A stretch of 5,897 nt of DNA from Erysipelotrichaceae bacterium (GTDB taxonomy: Bacteria; Bacillota_I; Bacilli_A; Erysipelotrichales; Erysipelotrichaceae): positions 1 to 5,897 of the forward strand of contig CAAGJS010000065.1 in assembly GCA_900770275.1 (NCBI GenBank), written 5' to 3'. Of this stretch, positions 1 through 5,897 are shown piece by piece. Position 1 is the first letter of the stretch. Every line of letters begins with the position of its first letter. Position numbers and translations under genes: made by a program. Under the pieces are notes generated by a model. It saw nothing but the letters and a program-made list of their open reading frames with translations, was not told where the DNA came from and made no database searches.

Positions 1-1551
1 AAAAACAGTGCATTGGAAGCCATGAAGGAAGCCATCGGCAATGCAGATCTGTTTATCAATGGCGCGCATGTGACAGATATCCATACGCATGACGCAGCAT
101 CCAGAATCAATGAGGCGCTGGGCAGACTAGTCGGAAACATTTATTACAAACTGGACTATATCGACCATCCGGAGGATGAAACGGATATCAGGAATCTATT
201 CCGCAAGAGTAATCAGATGGAGATGGATATCAAGACCAGTGACGAGCCTAACCGTCTCGCAGTTAAGGAAGTGCAGGAATACATCCACAACATGACTTCC
301 GGACATGCCATGATCTCCATGAAGAGCATATTGGACAGCTTTGCAAAGCTTCCGTATGGATATCTGGACACGGATACGAAGTGGATGGTCGCCAAGCTGT
401 TCAAGGAAGGAAACATCAGCGCAACGGTTGACAAAGAACCTGTGACGCTCTTTAACCGGCAGCCGGAGGAACTGACAGCCTATTTCACGTCGCGAAAATA
501 CGACGAGAAGATCCTCTTCCGTGCAAAGGCGACTGTCGAGCAAAAGAAGATCAAAGCGGCAAAAGATGTTATTAAGGCACTCTTCAACCAGACCGAAGTC
601 AGCACGGATGCAGATAAGGTCATGGCGACGTTCAAGGAGGATACCAAGAGTCTTCTTCGTGATATTCAGGATATGCTGCAGCAGCAGAAGTATGTGCCGC
701 AGTATCCGGGACGCCAGACACTGGAATCTGCCGCAAAACAGCTGTCCGGTGTTTCTGGCATGAACGAGGAGGTTAGCTTCTTCGATTGGGTCAGCAAACA
801 TCTGGACGATCTTCTGGATCTCTCGGATGACCTGGCACCGGTGATCACATTCTACAATAGTGATACACAGCAGAAGATCTTCCAGGAAAACGGCCTGAAG
901 GCACTGGAATTCTATGAGAACAGCAAGGAGCACATCACAGATCCCACGATCCGTAAAGTTGTGGATCAGATCCGGGACATTGTGACATGTCAGATGCCAT
1001 ATGATCGGATTAAAGAGCTGCCGGGGCTGTATAAGCAGTTTATTGATATTTATAGTCACATTCTGGATGAAAAGCTGGAGCCAGTGAAGGTTGTAATCGA
1101 TTCTGATCAGCAGACAGCGCTTAATGCCTTGAAAGGTCAATCCTTTGAGCAGGATTACAGAAGCAGAGTGATCAGAGATTTCGAGGATCTCTCCAGCCGG
1201 GCTGAGCAGCAGAATGACATCTCAGACATGCTTGGCTTTAAGGATAAGGCAGACAGCCTGCTGAAAACATATCTGGATAAGTTTACGCAGCTTATGGCGC
1301 AGGTAGCTGCAGCGGATCACTATAAGGATCAGGAGACTACGGCGGATCATTCGCATGATACACCGAACCACGTTGCAGAAGGGAAACGGCCGTATAACAC
1401 GAGGAAGACCAAGAACCTGATGTTCGGTGATCTGACATCGAAGACCTGGGTGATCCGGGATGAGGACAGCCTGAATCAGTATCTTGATCAGCTGAGAAAG
1501 AGCATAGAGAAAGAGCTGGAGAACGATACGGATATCTATATCCGGTTTTAA
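1..1551 (+). CDS. brxC: BrxC, BREX P-loop ATPase, C-terminal part (5' end outside window)
   Basis: The frame is open from base 1 and ends at TAA 1549-1551, giving 516 visible residues. The TTG at 13 is only an internal codon, because the frame continues upstream without a stop. BrxC is normally about 1,200 residues, so this is the C-terminal 40-45%. The Walker A and B motifs of the ATPase domain would lie upstream and cannot be checked. What is visible is a largely helical, charged protein with no signal peptide or membrane segment, ending in a lysine/glutamate-rich helix and the tail DTDIYIRF, which resembles the usual BrxC end. BrxC is a large cytoplasmic AAA-type ATPase needed for BREX methylation and phage exclusion. 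The call rests on overall family resemblance and on the position directly upstream of pglX, as in type 1 BREX operons. Confidence would be lower without the pglX neighbour. Confidence 0.85.
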   Translation, partial: KNSALEAMKEAIGNADLFINGAHVTDIHTHDAASRINEALGRLVGNIYYKLDYIDHPEDETDIRNLFRKSNQMEMDIKTSDEPNRLAVKEVQEYIHNMTSGHAMISMKSILDSFAKLPYGYLDTDTKWMVAKLFKEGNISATVDKEPVTLFNRQPEELTAYFTSRKYDEKILFRAKATVEQKKIKAAKDVIKALFNQTEVSTDADKVMATFKEDTKSLLRDIQDMLQQQKYVPQYPGRQTLESAAKQLSGVSGMNEEVSFFDWVSKHLDDLLDLSDDLAPVITFYNSDTQQKIFQENGLKALEFYENSKEHITDPTIRKVVDQIRDIVTCQMPYDRIKELPGLYKQFIDIYSHILDEKLEPVKVVIDSDQQTALNALKGQSFEQDYRSRVIRDFEDLSSRAEQQNDISDMLGFKDKADSLLKTYLDKFTQLMAQVAAADHYKDQETTADHSHDTPNHVAEGKRPYNTRKTKNLMFGDLTSKTWVIRDEDSLNQYLDQLRKSIEKELENDTDIYIRF

Positions 1552-1580
1552 GTGATTGGTGCCGGAGGGGGCAGCAAGGC

Positions 1581-1586
1581 AAGGAG
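1581..1586 (+). promoter_or_regulatory. Ribosome binding site of pglX
   Basis: AAGGAG lies 7 bases upstream of the ATG at 1594, which is close to ideal spacing and supports this start. The brxC-pglX gap is only 42 bases and contains no promoter or terminator that I can recognise, so pglX is probably co-transcribed with brxC. Confidence 0.8.
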
Positions 1587-1593
1587 AAGATAG

Positions 1594-4062
1594 ATGGATA
1601 AATCAGTCATTAAGAATTTTGCGGTATGGGCAAGAGTCAAGCTCATGGAAGATATCCGGACCAGACTGGGCCTTCTTGGCATTACAGAAGACGGCATCGC
1701 TTCTCCTCTGCCTGCCTCGACAGGAGAAGTGAAGTACTTTGATATTGGCGCAGATCATCCGGTATCCATCAAAGGTGTTGCAATCCGTCAGAGAGAGCAG
1801 ATCGCAGATCAAATCCGTAAGGCGGGCAAAGAGAGCAATTACAAGCTGGCGTTTCAGAACTTCGTGGAGTCTGCAGCATATGACTGGTTTAACCGTCTTG
1901 TTGCGATCCGCTACATGGAAGTCAATGAATACGCACCGTTGGATGTTCGTCTGCTTTCTTCTGTCGAAGCAGGAAAGCAGGACCCGGATCTCGTATCATC
2001 GCCTTTTGATGGCAGTCTGGAATTTACCGAATCTGAGACACAGCAGATCCTTGCATGGAAAGAGCAGCATGACAACGGCAGGCTGTTCCGCTTCCTACTT
2101 TTTAAGATGTGCAACCAGCTGCACGAAGTTCTTCCGGGAATCTTTGAGGCAAAGGATGATGCTTCAGAGCTTCTGATGCGGCAGTCCTTTATCGACAAGG
2201 ACGGTATTATCCATCATTTGGTGACAGATATCCCGGAAGAGGACTGGAAAGATCAGGTGCAGATCATCGGCTGGATCTACCAGTACTACAACTCGGAACT
2301 GAAGTCAGAGGTATTTGCCAAGAAGAGTAAGGTCACGAAGGATGAGCTTCCTGCCGTGACACAGCTCTTTACGCCGGACTGGATTGTCCGCTATATGGTG
2401 GAGAACAGCCTTGGACGGCTCTGGATTGAGCATCTGAGAGGGCTGAACCCTGACGTAGATGAAAAAGAAACCGCTGAGAAATTTGGCTGGAAATATTACC
2501 TTCCGGAAGCAAAGCAGGATCCGGAAGTAGAACAGGAACTCGCAAAGATCCGGGAGGAGTATGCCACTCTGAAGCCGGAAGATTTGTCGTGTCTGGATCC
2601 CTGTATGGGTTCCGGCCATATCCTCTCTTACTTTTTCGATGTTCTGGTACAGATCTATACCTCTGTCGGCTACAGCGAACGCGATGCCGCAAAAGCAATC
2701 CTTGAGAACAATATCTACGGCCTCGACATTGATGACCGCGCCTATCAGCTTGCCTATTTCTCGGTCATGATGAAGGCAAGACAGTACAACCGCCGGATTC
2801 TGACAAGCGGGATCAAGGCGCATGTCTATTCCATTCAGGAGAGCAACGGTATCACAAAAGAACAGCTTCGCGAATTGTGCGTAAACCTGACGCCGGAGGA
2901 GAAAGCAGTTGCATTGCTGCAGGCAGAGAAATTGGTGGATCTTTTTCATGATGCCAAGGAATACGGCAGCATTCTGAATATCCCGGAGATGGATTGGGAT
3001 CTTCTCAGGAAATTTGCTGCACCGGATGAGAGTGTCGGCCAGATGAGCCTGAACTGGAATCATGAGGCATCGGAGAGGCTGATTCAGCTCATTGACCAAG
3101 GGCAGGTGTTAGCGAAGAAATATTTAGTGGTTGCTACAAATCCTCCATATATGGGAAGCTCAAATATGAGTCCTAAATTATTGGACAACATTAAATCGAA
3201 CTATTCTGACTATAAGAGCGATCTATTTGCTGCGTTTATTTTAAAATCCAATGAGTTTACAGAGAGAAATGGAATATATTCTTTAATTACCCAACAGGCT
3301 TGGATGTTTAAATCAAGTTACCGTAACTTGAGACCACAAATATATGCCAATACAATGATAAATTTACTGCATCTTGGCGCACATGCTTTTGATGAATTAA
3401 ACGGGGAGGTCGTACAAACTGTTGCCTTTACGCAGTCAAGAAATAATATATGTGCATATCGTGGAAAATATGTTGCGCTAGATAACTTCGAATCTGAAAG
3501 CAAAAAACGTGATGCATTCTTAGAGGACCCGGTAATTTATGAGTGTTCGACAGATGATTTTATGAATCTACCGAACAGACCCACAGCCTATTGGGTGACC
3601 AAGGGACAAGCGGATGCATTTAAGAACTTTTCGCCTCTGTCTCTTAATGGGATTACTGCGTGTGCCGGCCTGAACACGAGTGATAATGATACATACGTAA
3701 GATTTTGGCAAGAAATAAATTTTAATAAAATTGGATTCGGATGCAGTTCTCATGATGAGTTGGTCAGTTTAAATAAGAACTATGCGTTATTTAATAAAGG
3801 CGGTGGATATAGAAAGTGGTATGGGAATCAGTATTATGTAATTAGGTTCGACGAGGTAGCGTTCAATAAATTAGCTACTATTGGAAATCATTTGCCTTCT
3901 AGGCAATTTTACTTTAAGCCGTGTATTACATGGAATAGAATCTCTTCCGCATCATCATTTAGTGCAAGACAATGCGCAGATGGTTTTGCTTTTGATGATG
4001 TGAGCCCTTCTGCTTTTATGGATTTGAAAATTGAAAAATATACTTTAGTGTCAGCTGAATAA
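1594..4062 (+). CDS. pglX: PglX, BREX-1 adenine-specific DNA methyltransferase, C-terminus lost to IS insertion
   Basis: PglX is the S-adenosylmethionine-dependent N6-adenine methyltransferase that marks host DNA at a non-palindromic site and sets the specificity of BREX. Seen here: N-terminal helical domain (residues 1 to about 250); the QLFTPDWIVRYMVE block at 257-270; SAM-binding motif I DPCMGSGH at 335-342; acidic loop IYGLDID at 374-380; catalytic motif IV NPPY at 516-519; then the C-terminal specificity region with the PglX-like blocks AYWVTKG (665-671), NKGGGYRKWYGN (734-745) and FYFKPCITW (772-780). Full-length PglX is usually around 1,150-1,250 residues and this one has 822. The last native base is about 4045. 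The final residues VSAE and the TAA come from the IS terminal repeat, so about 817 residues are native and roughly a third is missing. No other stop or frameshift is seen. GC drops sharply at about 3115, suggesting that the 3' half has a different origin. The methyltransferase core could fold, but normal target recognition is doubtful. Family assignment is very secure; loss of function is inferred. Confidence 0.95.
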   Translation: MDKSVIKNFAVWARVKLMEDIRTRLGLLGITEDGIASPLPASTGEVKYFDIGADHPVSIKGVAIRQREQIADQIRKAGKESNYKLAFQNFVESAAYDWFNRLVAIRYMEVNEYAPLDVRLLSSVEAGKQDPDLVSSPFDGSLEFTESETQQILAWKEQHDNGRLFRFLLFKMCNQLHEVLPGIFEAKDDASELLMRQSFIDKDGIIHHLVTDIPEEDWKDQVQIIGWIYQYYNSELKSEVFAKKSKVTKDELPAVTQLFTPDWIVRYMVENSLGRLWIEHLRGLNPDVDEKETAEKFGWKYYLPEAKQDPEVEQELAKIREEYATLKPEDLSCLDPCMGSGHILSYFFDVLVQIYTSVGYSERDAAKAILENNIYGLDIDDRAYQLAYFSVMMKARQYNRRILTSGIKAHVYSIQESNGITKEQLRELCVNLTPEEKAVALLQAEKLVDLFHDAKEYGSILNIPEMDWDLLRKFAAPDESVGQMSLNWNHEASERLIQLIDQGQVLAKKYLVVATNPPYMGSSNMSPKLLDNIKSNYSDYKSDLFAAFILKSNEFTERNGIYSLITQQAWMFKSSYRNLRPQIYANTMINLLHLGAHAFDELNGEVVQTVAFTQSRNNICAYRGKYVALDNFESESKKRDAFLEDPVIYECSTDDFMNLPNRPTAYWVTKGQADAFKNFSPLSLNGITACAGLNTSDNDTYVRFWQEINFNKIGFGCSSHDELVSLNKNYALFNKGGGYRKWYGNQYYVIRFDEVAFNKLATIGNHLPSRQFYFKPCITWNRISSASSFSARQCADGFAFDDVSPSAFMDLKIEKYTLVSAE

Positions 4063-4063
4063 T
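4046..4063 (+). repeat. Left terminal inverted repeat of the IS
   Basis: TAGTGTCAGCTGAATAAT matches the reverse complement of the window's last 18 bases except at positions 8 and 15. It marks the pglX/IS junction and supplies the in-frame codons GTG TCA GCT GAA TAA that end the truncated PglX. Confidence 0.88.
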
Positions 4064-4066
4064 TAA

Positions 4067-4082
4067 GGAATCCGCGGATTCC
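4067..4082 (-). terminator. Perfect 16-bp palindrome, candidate terminator of the transposase gene
   Basis: GGAATCCGCGGATTCC is its own reverse complement and can form a 6-bp stem with a CGCG loop. Read on the - strand it lies about 30 bases after the transposase stop and is followed by TTAATTATT, a U-rich but interrupted tail, so termination may be weak. On the + strand it is followed by GCCAAAAT, which does not look like a terminator. A second small stem (TATGCA 4102-4107 with TGCATA 4116-4121) spans the transposase stop codon. Confidence 0.4.
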
Positions 4083-4112
4083 GCCAAAATCAAAGCGGCC
4101 GTATGCACGGTT

Positions 4113-5726
4113 TTATGCATAATCATTCGCCGGAACAAGACACCAACACCGTCTCAGGACGGCGTGATGCGCATAGAGCAACAAGGCCAAAAAAAGAGCC
4201 TGAGCTGCCCCCAGGATCTTGAAGAGGTTCGATACAAAGATCGACATTGCCACTGACGTCTTGACTGTGTCTTCCAGCTTGGTGACGATGACGTCCAGAT
4301 TGAAGCTGCGCTTGCTGCGGCTGAAGGACCTCTCTACTTCGATTCGATCTGTGTTGTCCTGATACTCAATCCTGCGTTCCTGCAATGCGAGATCCGGATC
4401 CGCGGTCTTGCGTCCGAGCCTTGGTCCGGACATCCGGATCCCATGCTCCTTGCAGTAGCTTCGGTTTTCACGATTGCGGTAGATCTGATCTACCAGTACC
4501 CGCTCCGGATAATGACCGGTGCGCTTTCGGTAGTTCTCAACTGCATCTATGAGTGTCCCGGCTTCGTTGTACGCATCGTAAGAGAACTTCTCGATGCGTG
4601 CCATGCCGTACTCGTCAAGGCTCATGTCGAACTTGGGACCGAACTCTACCGGCTTGTTTGTCTTGCCACGAACGATCGGACGGATAAACGGCATCTGGAT
4701 ACTGACGATACGGTCATCAACACGATGCTCGTGGTTGTCGTACATCTGCTTCTGCTGCTGGTACAGCTCCTGGATCGTGAGAAGGTTGACCATGTCATGC
4801 TTTCCGAGGCTGAAGCCCTGGGCAAGCAGATCCTCGATGTAGCCGAGGTCTCGTTTGACATAACTGAGCTGGCCGCCGATCACCTTGCGGATCTTATCGG
4901 CACCCGGCCGCTTGGACTTTGCAAGGTCCAGATATTCTTTATGGGCAACCTTGCGGTACATGCGGGGCGTCTTCAGGTGGTGTTCGCTGCAGATCCCCCG
5001 GATCATTGCCTCAAGCTTCTCCCTGGCCTCGTTGAGTAACGACGCGTCCATCGGGAAACGGATATGCACCGGTGCACAGGTCGCATCGAGGATCAAAGTT
5101 CCTCTGTTCTCAGATGTCGTAGATGTCTGATCCGGTGTGTTCCCACCATCGGCGTGATCATTGTCGGCAGCAGAAGGATCATCGTTTGGTTGCTTCGAGT
5201 TAACCGTCGGGCTGTCTGACGAGCTTCCGGAAGAAGAACCGGAATGATCGTCGTCATTGCCAGATGGCTTCTTTTTGGACTTGTGGTGCTTTTTGCCCTG
5301 ATTCAGAAGATACTGGTCATTGTCTTTAATGGTGTCCTCGTTTAGTTCGTTAACGAGGTCCATGCTGATCCGTTTACGGAACAGGGTGAGCATGCTCGGA
5401 TCATAGGGAGGCTTCGTCTGGTATCCAGGCAGTCCAATGAAGTACTGCAGGTACGGGTTCTCAGTGATCTGTTGAACCAGTTCGCGGTCGGAGCAGCCCA
5501 GCTTCGCCTGTAAGATCAATGAGCCAAGTGCCGTGCGGAACGGCTTTGCAACGTTGCCGATGTTCTTGTCACTAAAGAGGTTTGCGTATCGAGCTTCAAA
5601 CTGATCCCAGGGGATCATATCTGCCAGCCGAATCCACCGATTGTTGGGATCGAGCTGCAGACCGAGCATCTGATTGAAGTCTGTAAAGGAAGCCTGAGCG
5701 TTGTCTGTTTTCTTGGATTTATACAT
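4113..5726 (-). CDS. IS5/IS1182-like DDE transposase
   Basis: This 537-residue transposase catalyses excision and insertion of the element by acting on its terminal repeats. The N-terminal region (about residues 30-120: IPWDQFEARYANLF, ELVQQITENPYLQYFIGLP, PSMLTLFRKRI) is the DUF772-type domain found before the catalytic core of IS5-related transposases. A low-complexity linker at about 144-207 (Lys-rich, then Ser/Asp/Gly-rich) precedes the RNase H-like core. The likely catalytic triad is D214 (LILDATCAP), D413 (VLVDQIYRN) and E465 in the pattern R461-x3-E465-x6-K472, the C-terminal signature of this superfamily, with the usual preceding Tyr replaced by Asn458. The core looks complete and undisrupted, so the enzyme may be active. 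The C-terminus is hydrophobic (ALFLALLLYA) and includes a run of seven T on the coding strand. The start at 5726 gives the expected N-terminus and has an AGGAG upstream, though at long spacing. Confidence 0.92.
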   Translation of the reverse strand: MYKSKKTDNAQASFTDFNQMLGLQLDPNNRWIRLADMIPWDQFEARYANLFSDKNIGNVAKPFRTALGSLILQAKLGCSDRELVQQITENPYLQYFIGLPGYQTKPPYDPSMLTLFRKRISMDLVNELNEDTIKDNDQYLLNQGKKHHKSKKKPSGNDDDHSGSSSGSSSDSPTVNSKQPNDDPSAADNDHADGGNTPDQTSTTSENRGTLILDATCAPVHIRFPMDASLLNEAREKLEAMIRGICSEHHLKTPRMYRKVAHKEYLDLAKSKRPGADKIRKVIGGQLSYVKRDLGYIEDLLAQGFSLGKHDMVNLLTIQELYQQQKQMYDNHEHRVDDRIVSIQMPFIRPIVRGKTNKPVEFGPKFDMSLDEYGMARIEKFSYDAYNEAGTLIDAVENYRKRTGHYPERVLVDQIYRNRENRSYCKEHGIRMSGPRLGRKTADPDLALQERRIEYQDNTDRIEVERSFSRSKRSFNLDVIVTKLEDTVKTSVAMSIFVSNLFKILGAAQALFLALLLYAHHAVLRRCWCLVPANDYA

Positions 5727-5738
5727 GCCGGTTGTATG

Positions 5739-5743
5739 CTCCT
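5739..5743 (-). promoter_or_regulatory. Probable ribosome binding site of the transposase gene
   Basis: AGGAG on the - strand lies 12 bases upstream of the transposase ATG. This is longer than the usual 5-9 bases and suggests weak translation, which is common for transposases. No better-placed site is visible for this start. Confidence 0.5.
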
Positions 5744-5767
5744 GAAAGGGTCGCTAGAAGGTAAAAC

Positions 5768-5797
5768 TGCAAGGAGAAATCATTTAAAATGCTTGCA
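5768..5797 (-). other. Possible stem-loop in the transposase mRNA leader
   Basis: TGCAAG and CTTGCA form a 6-bp outer stem in the - strand transcript, with CATTT/AAATG complementary inside the loop. The outer stem is followed by GTTTT. It lies between the predicted promoter and the ribosome binding site and could act as a weak attenuator or as protection against read-through transcription. Stability was not calculated. Confidence 0.3.
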
Positions 5798-5818
5798 TGA
5801 GCACTAAATCACTTGCAT
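5792..5818. repeat. Pair of CTTGCAT direct repeats, 20 bp apart
   Basis: CTTGCAT occurs at 5792-5798 and 5812-5818, start to start 20 bp, about two helical turns. The second copy lies just downstream of the -10 box and overlaps the predicted transcription start. An inverted copy (TGCAAG) is at 5768-5773. This could be an operator, a transposase binding site or chance. Confidence 0.3.
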
Positions 5819-5820
5819 TT

Positions 5821-5829
5821 ATTATACCA
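5821..5829 (-). promoter_or_regulatory. Extended -10 promoter of the transposase gene
   Basis: On the - strand TGG-TATAAT gives a consensus -10 box (5821-5826) with the TGn extension (5827-5829). No good -35 hexamer lies about 17 bp upstream, which is typical of extended -10 promoters. Predicted transcription start is near 5811-5815, leaving a leader of about 85-90 bases. Confidence 0.6.
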
Positions 5830-5879
5830 CTGAGAGCCCGGAAAAGCCCGTATTTTCAAGGAAAACCGGCATTTTTATC

Positions 5880-5897
5880 ATTGTTCAGCAGACACTA
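5880..5897 (-). repeat. Right terminal inverted repeat of the IS
   Basis: The last 18 bases of the window, reverse complemented, read TAGTGTCTGCTGAACAAT and match the left end at 16 of 18 positions. The IS therefore ends at or within a base or two of the window edge. Confidence 0.85.

Larger units (their letters stand above)
4046..5897 (-). mobile_element. Insertion sequence, IS5/IS1182-like, inserted in pglX
   Basis: The element is bounded by imperfect 18-bp terminal inverted repeats. The left end (4046-4063) reads TAGTGTCAGCTGAATAAT, and the reverse complement of the right end (5880-5897) reads TAGTGTCTGCTGAACAAT: 16 of 18 identical. It holds one transposase gene, oriented away from the right end, with its own promoter and a terminator-like hairpin, giving a length of 1,852 bp. 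That is long for a classical IS5 element and within the size range usual for IS1182-type elements, so I leave the family open between these related DDE groups. The left junction falls inside pglX. The right flank lies beyond the window, so the target duplication cannot be read; both tips carry TA, so a TA duplication, with ends actually at GTGTC, cannot be excluded. Confidence 0.9.

Noticed and set aside
13..15. TTG at 13 as the start of the first gene
   Set aside because: The frame is open to base 1 with no ribosome binding site visible before it, and BrxC is far longer than 512 residues, so the gene starts upstream of the window.
196..1140. Open frame of 314 codons on the - strand opposite brxC
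   Set aside because: It is antisense to a well-supported brxC frame, its protein is rich in Cys, His, Leu and Ile without any domain pattern, and it lacks a convincing ribosome binding site.
2305..3099. Open frame of 264 codons on the - strand opposite pglX
   Set aside because: It overlaps the conserved methyltransferase motifs of pglX in antisense and has no recognisable domain; it is a shadow of pglX codon use.
4443..5039. Open frame of 198 codons on the + strand opposite the transposase
   Set aside because: It is antisense to the catalytic core of the transposase and resembles no family that I recognise; long antisense frames are common opposite such genes.
5752..5787. Short - strand leader frames upstream of the transposase (four and nine codons)
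   Set aside because: Neither has a ribosome binding site or a composition pointing to a leader peptide; frames this short occur by chance.
5768..5803. AAGGAG followed by ATG on the + strand (5771-5791) as a small gene
   Set aside because: The frame is ATG CTT GCA TGA, only three codons, so there is no gene.
1..5897. CRISPR array, tRNA, rRNA, riboswitch or integrase attachment site
   Set aside because: No regularly spaced repeats, no cloverleaf or rRNA-like stretches and no recombinase gene are seen; nearly all bases are accounted for by three coding regions and the IS ends.

Overview
The window carries the middle of a type 1 BREX (bacteriophage exclusion) defence operon interrupted by an insertion sequence. 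Reading on the + strand there is the C-terminal part of brxC, which enters from outside the window, and then pglX, the adenine methyltransferase of the system. pglX is cut at about codon 817 by an IS5/IS1182-type element that fills the rest of the window and carries one transposase gene on the - strand. The brxC-pglX order with a short gap is the standard type 1 BREX order (brxA-brxB-brxC-pglX-pglZ-brxL). The other four genes are not visible.

Organism: the purine-rich AAGGAG-type ribosome binding sites, codon use and moderate GC (about 50% in brxC and the front of pglX) fit a Bacillota, perhaps a gut-associated Clostridia or Erysipelotrichia lineage. This is an inference from style only, and no marker gene is present.

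Layout: 1-1551 brxC 3' part; 1552-1593 a 42-base gap with the pglX ribosome binding site; 1594-4045 authentic pglX sequence, with the reading frame running on to a stop inside the IS at 4062; 4046-5897 the IS, bounded by 18-bp imperfect terminal inverted repeats (16/18 identical), with a 537-residue DDE transposase at 4113-5726 on the - strand, an extended -10 promoter at 5821-5829 and a terminator-like palindrome at 4067-4082. The only non-coding stretch over about 100 bases is the 171-base transposase leader (5727-5897).

Two points stand out. First, pglX changes composition abruptly at about 3110-3120, from 52% GC (hand count, 3001-3120) to 32% GC (3121-3360), just upstream of the NPPY catalytic motif. 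A GC-richer island follows at about 3541-3660 (46%). This looks like a mosaic gene whose specificity half was exchanged. Second, the IS removes roughly the last third of PglX, so this copy of the system is probably unable to modify and restrict, although the frame is otherwise undamaged and the insertion therefore looks recent. I see no evidence for a wholly new system; the interest lies in the mosaic and broken state of a known one.
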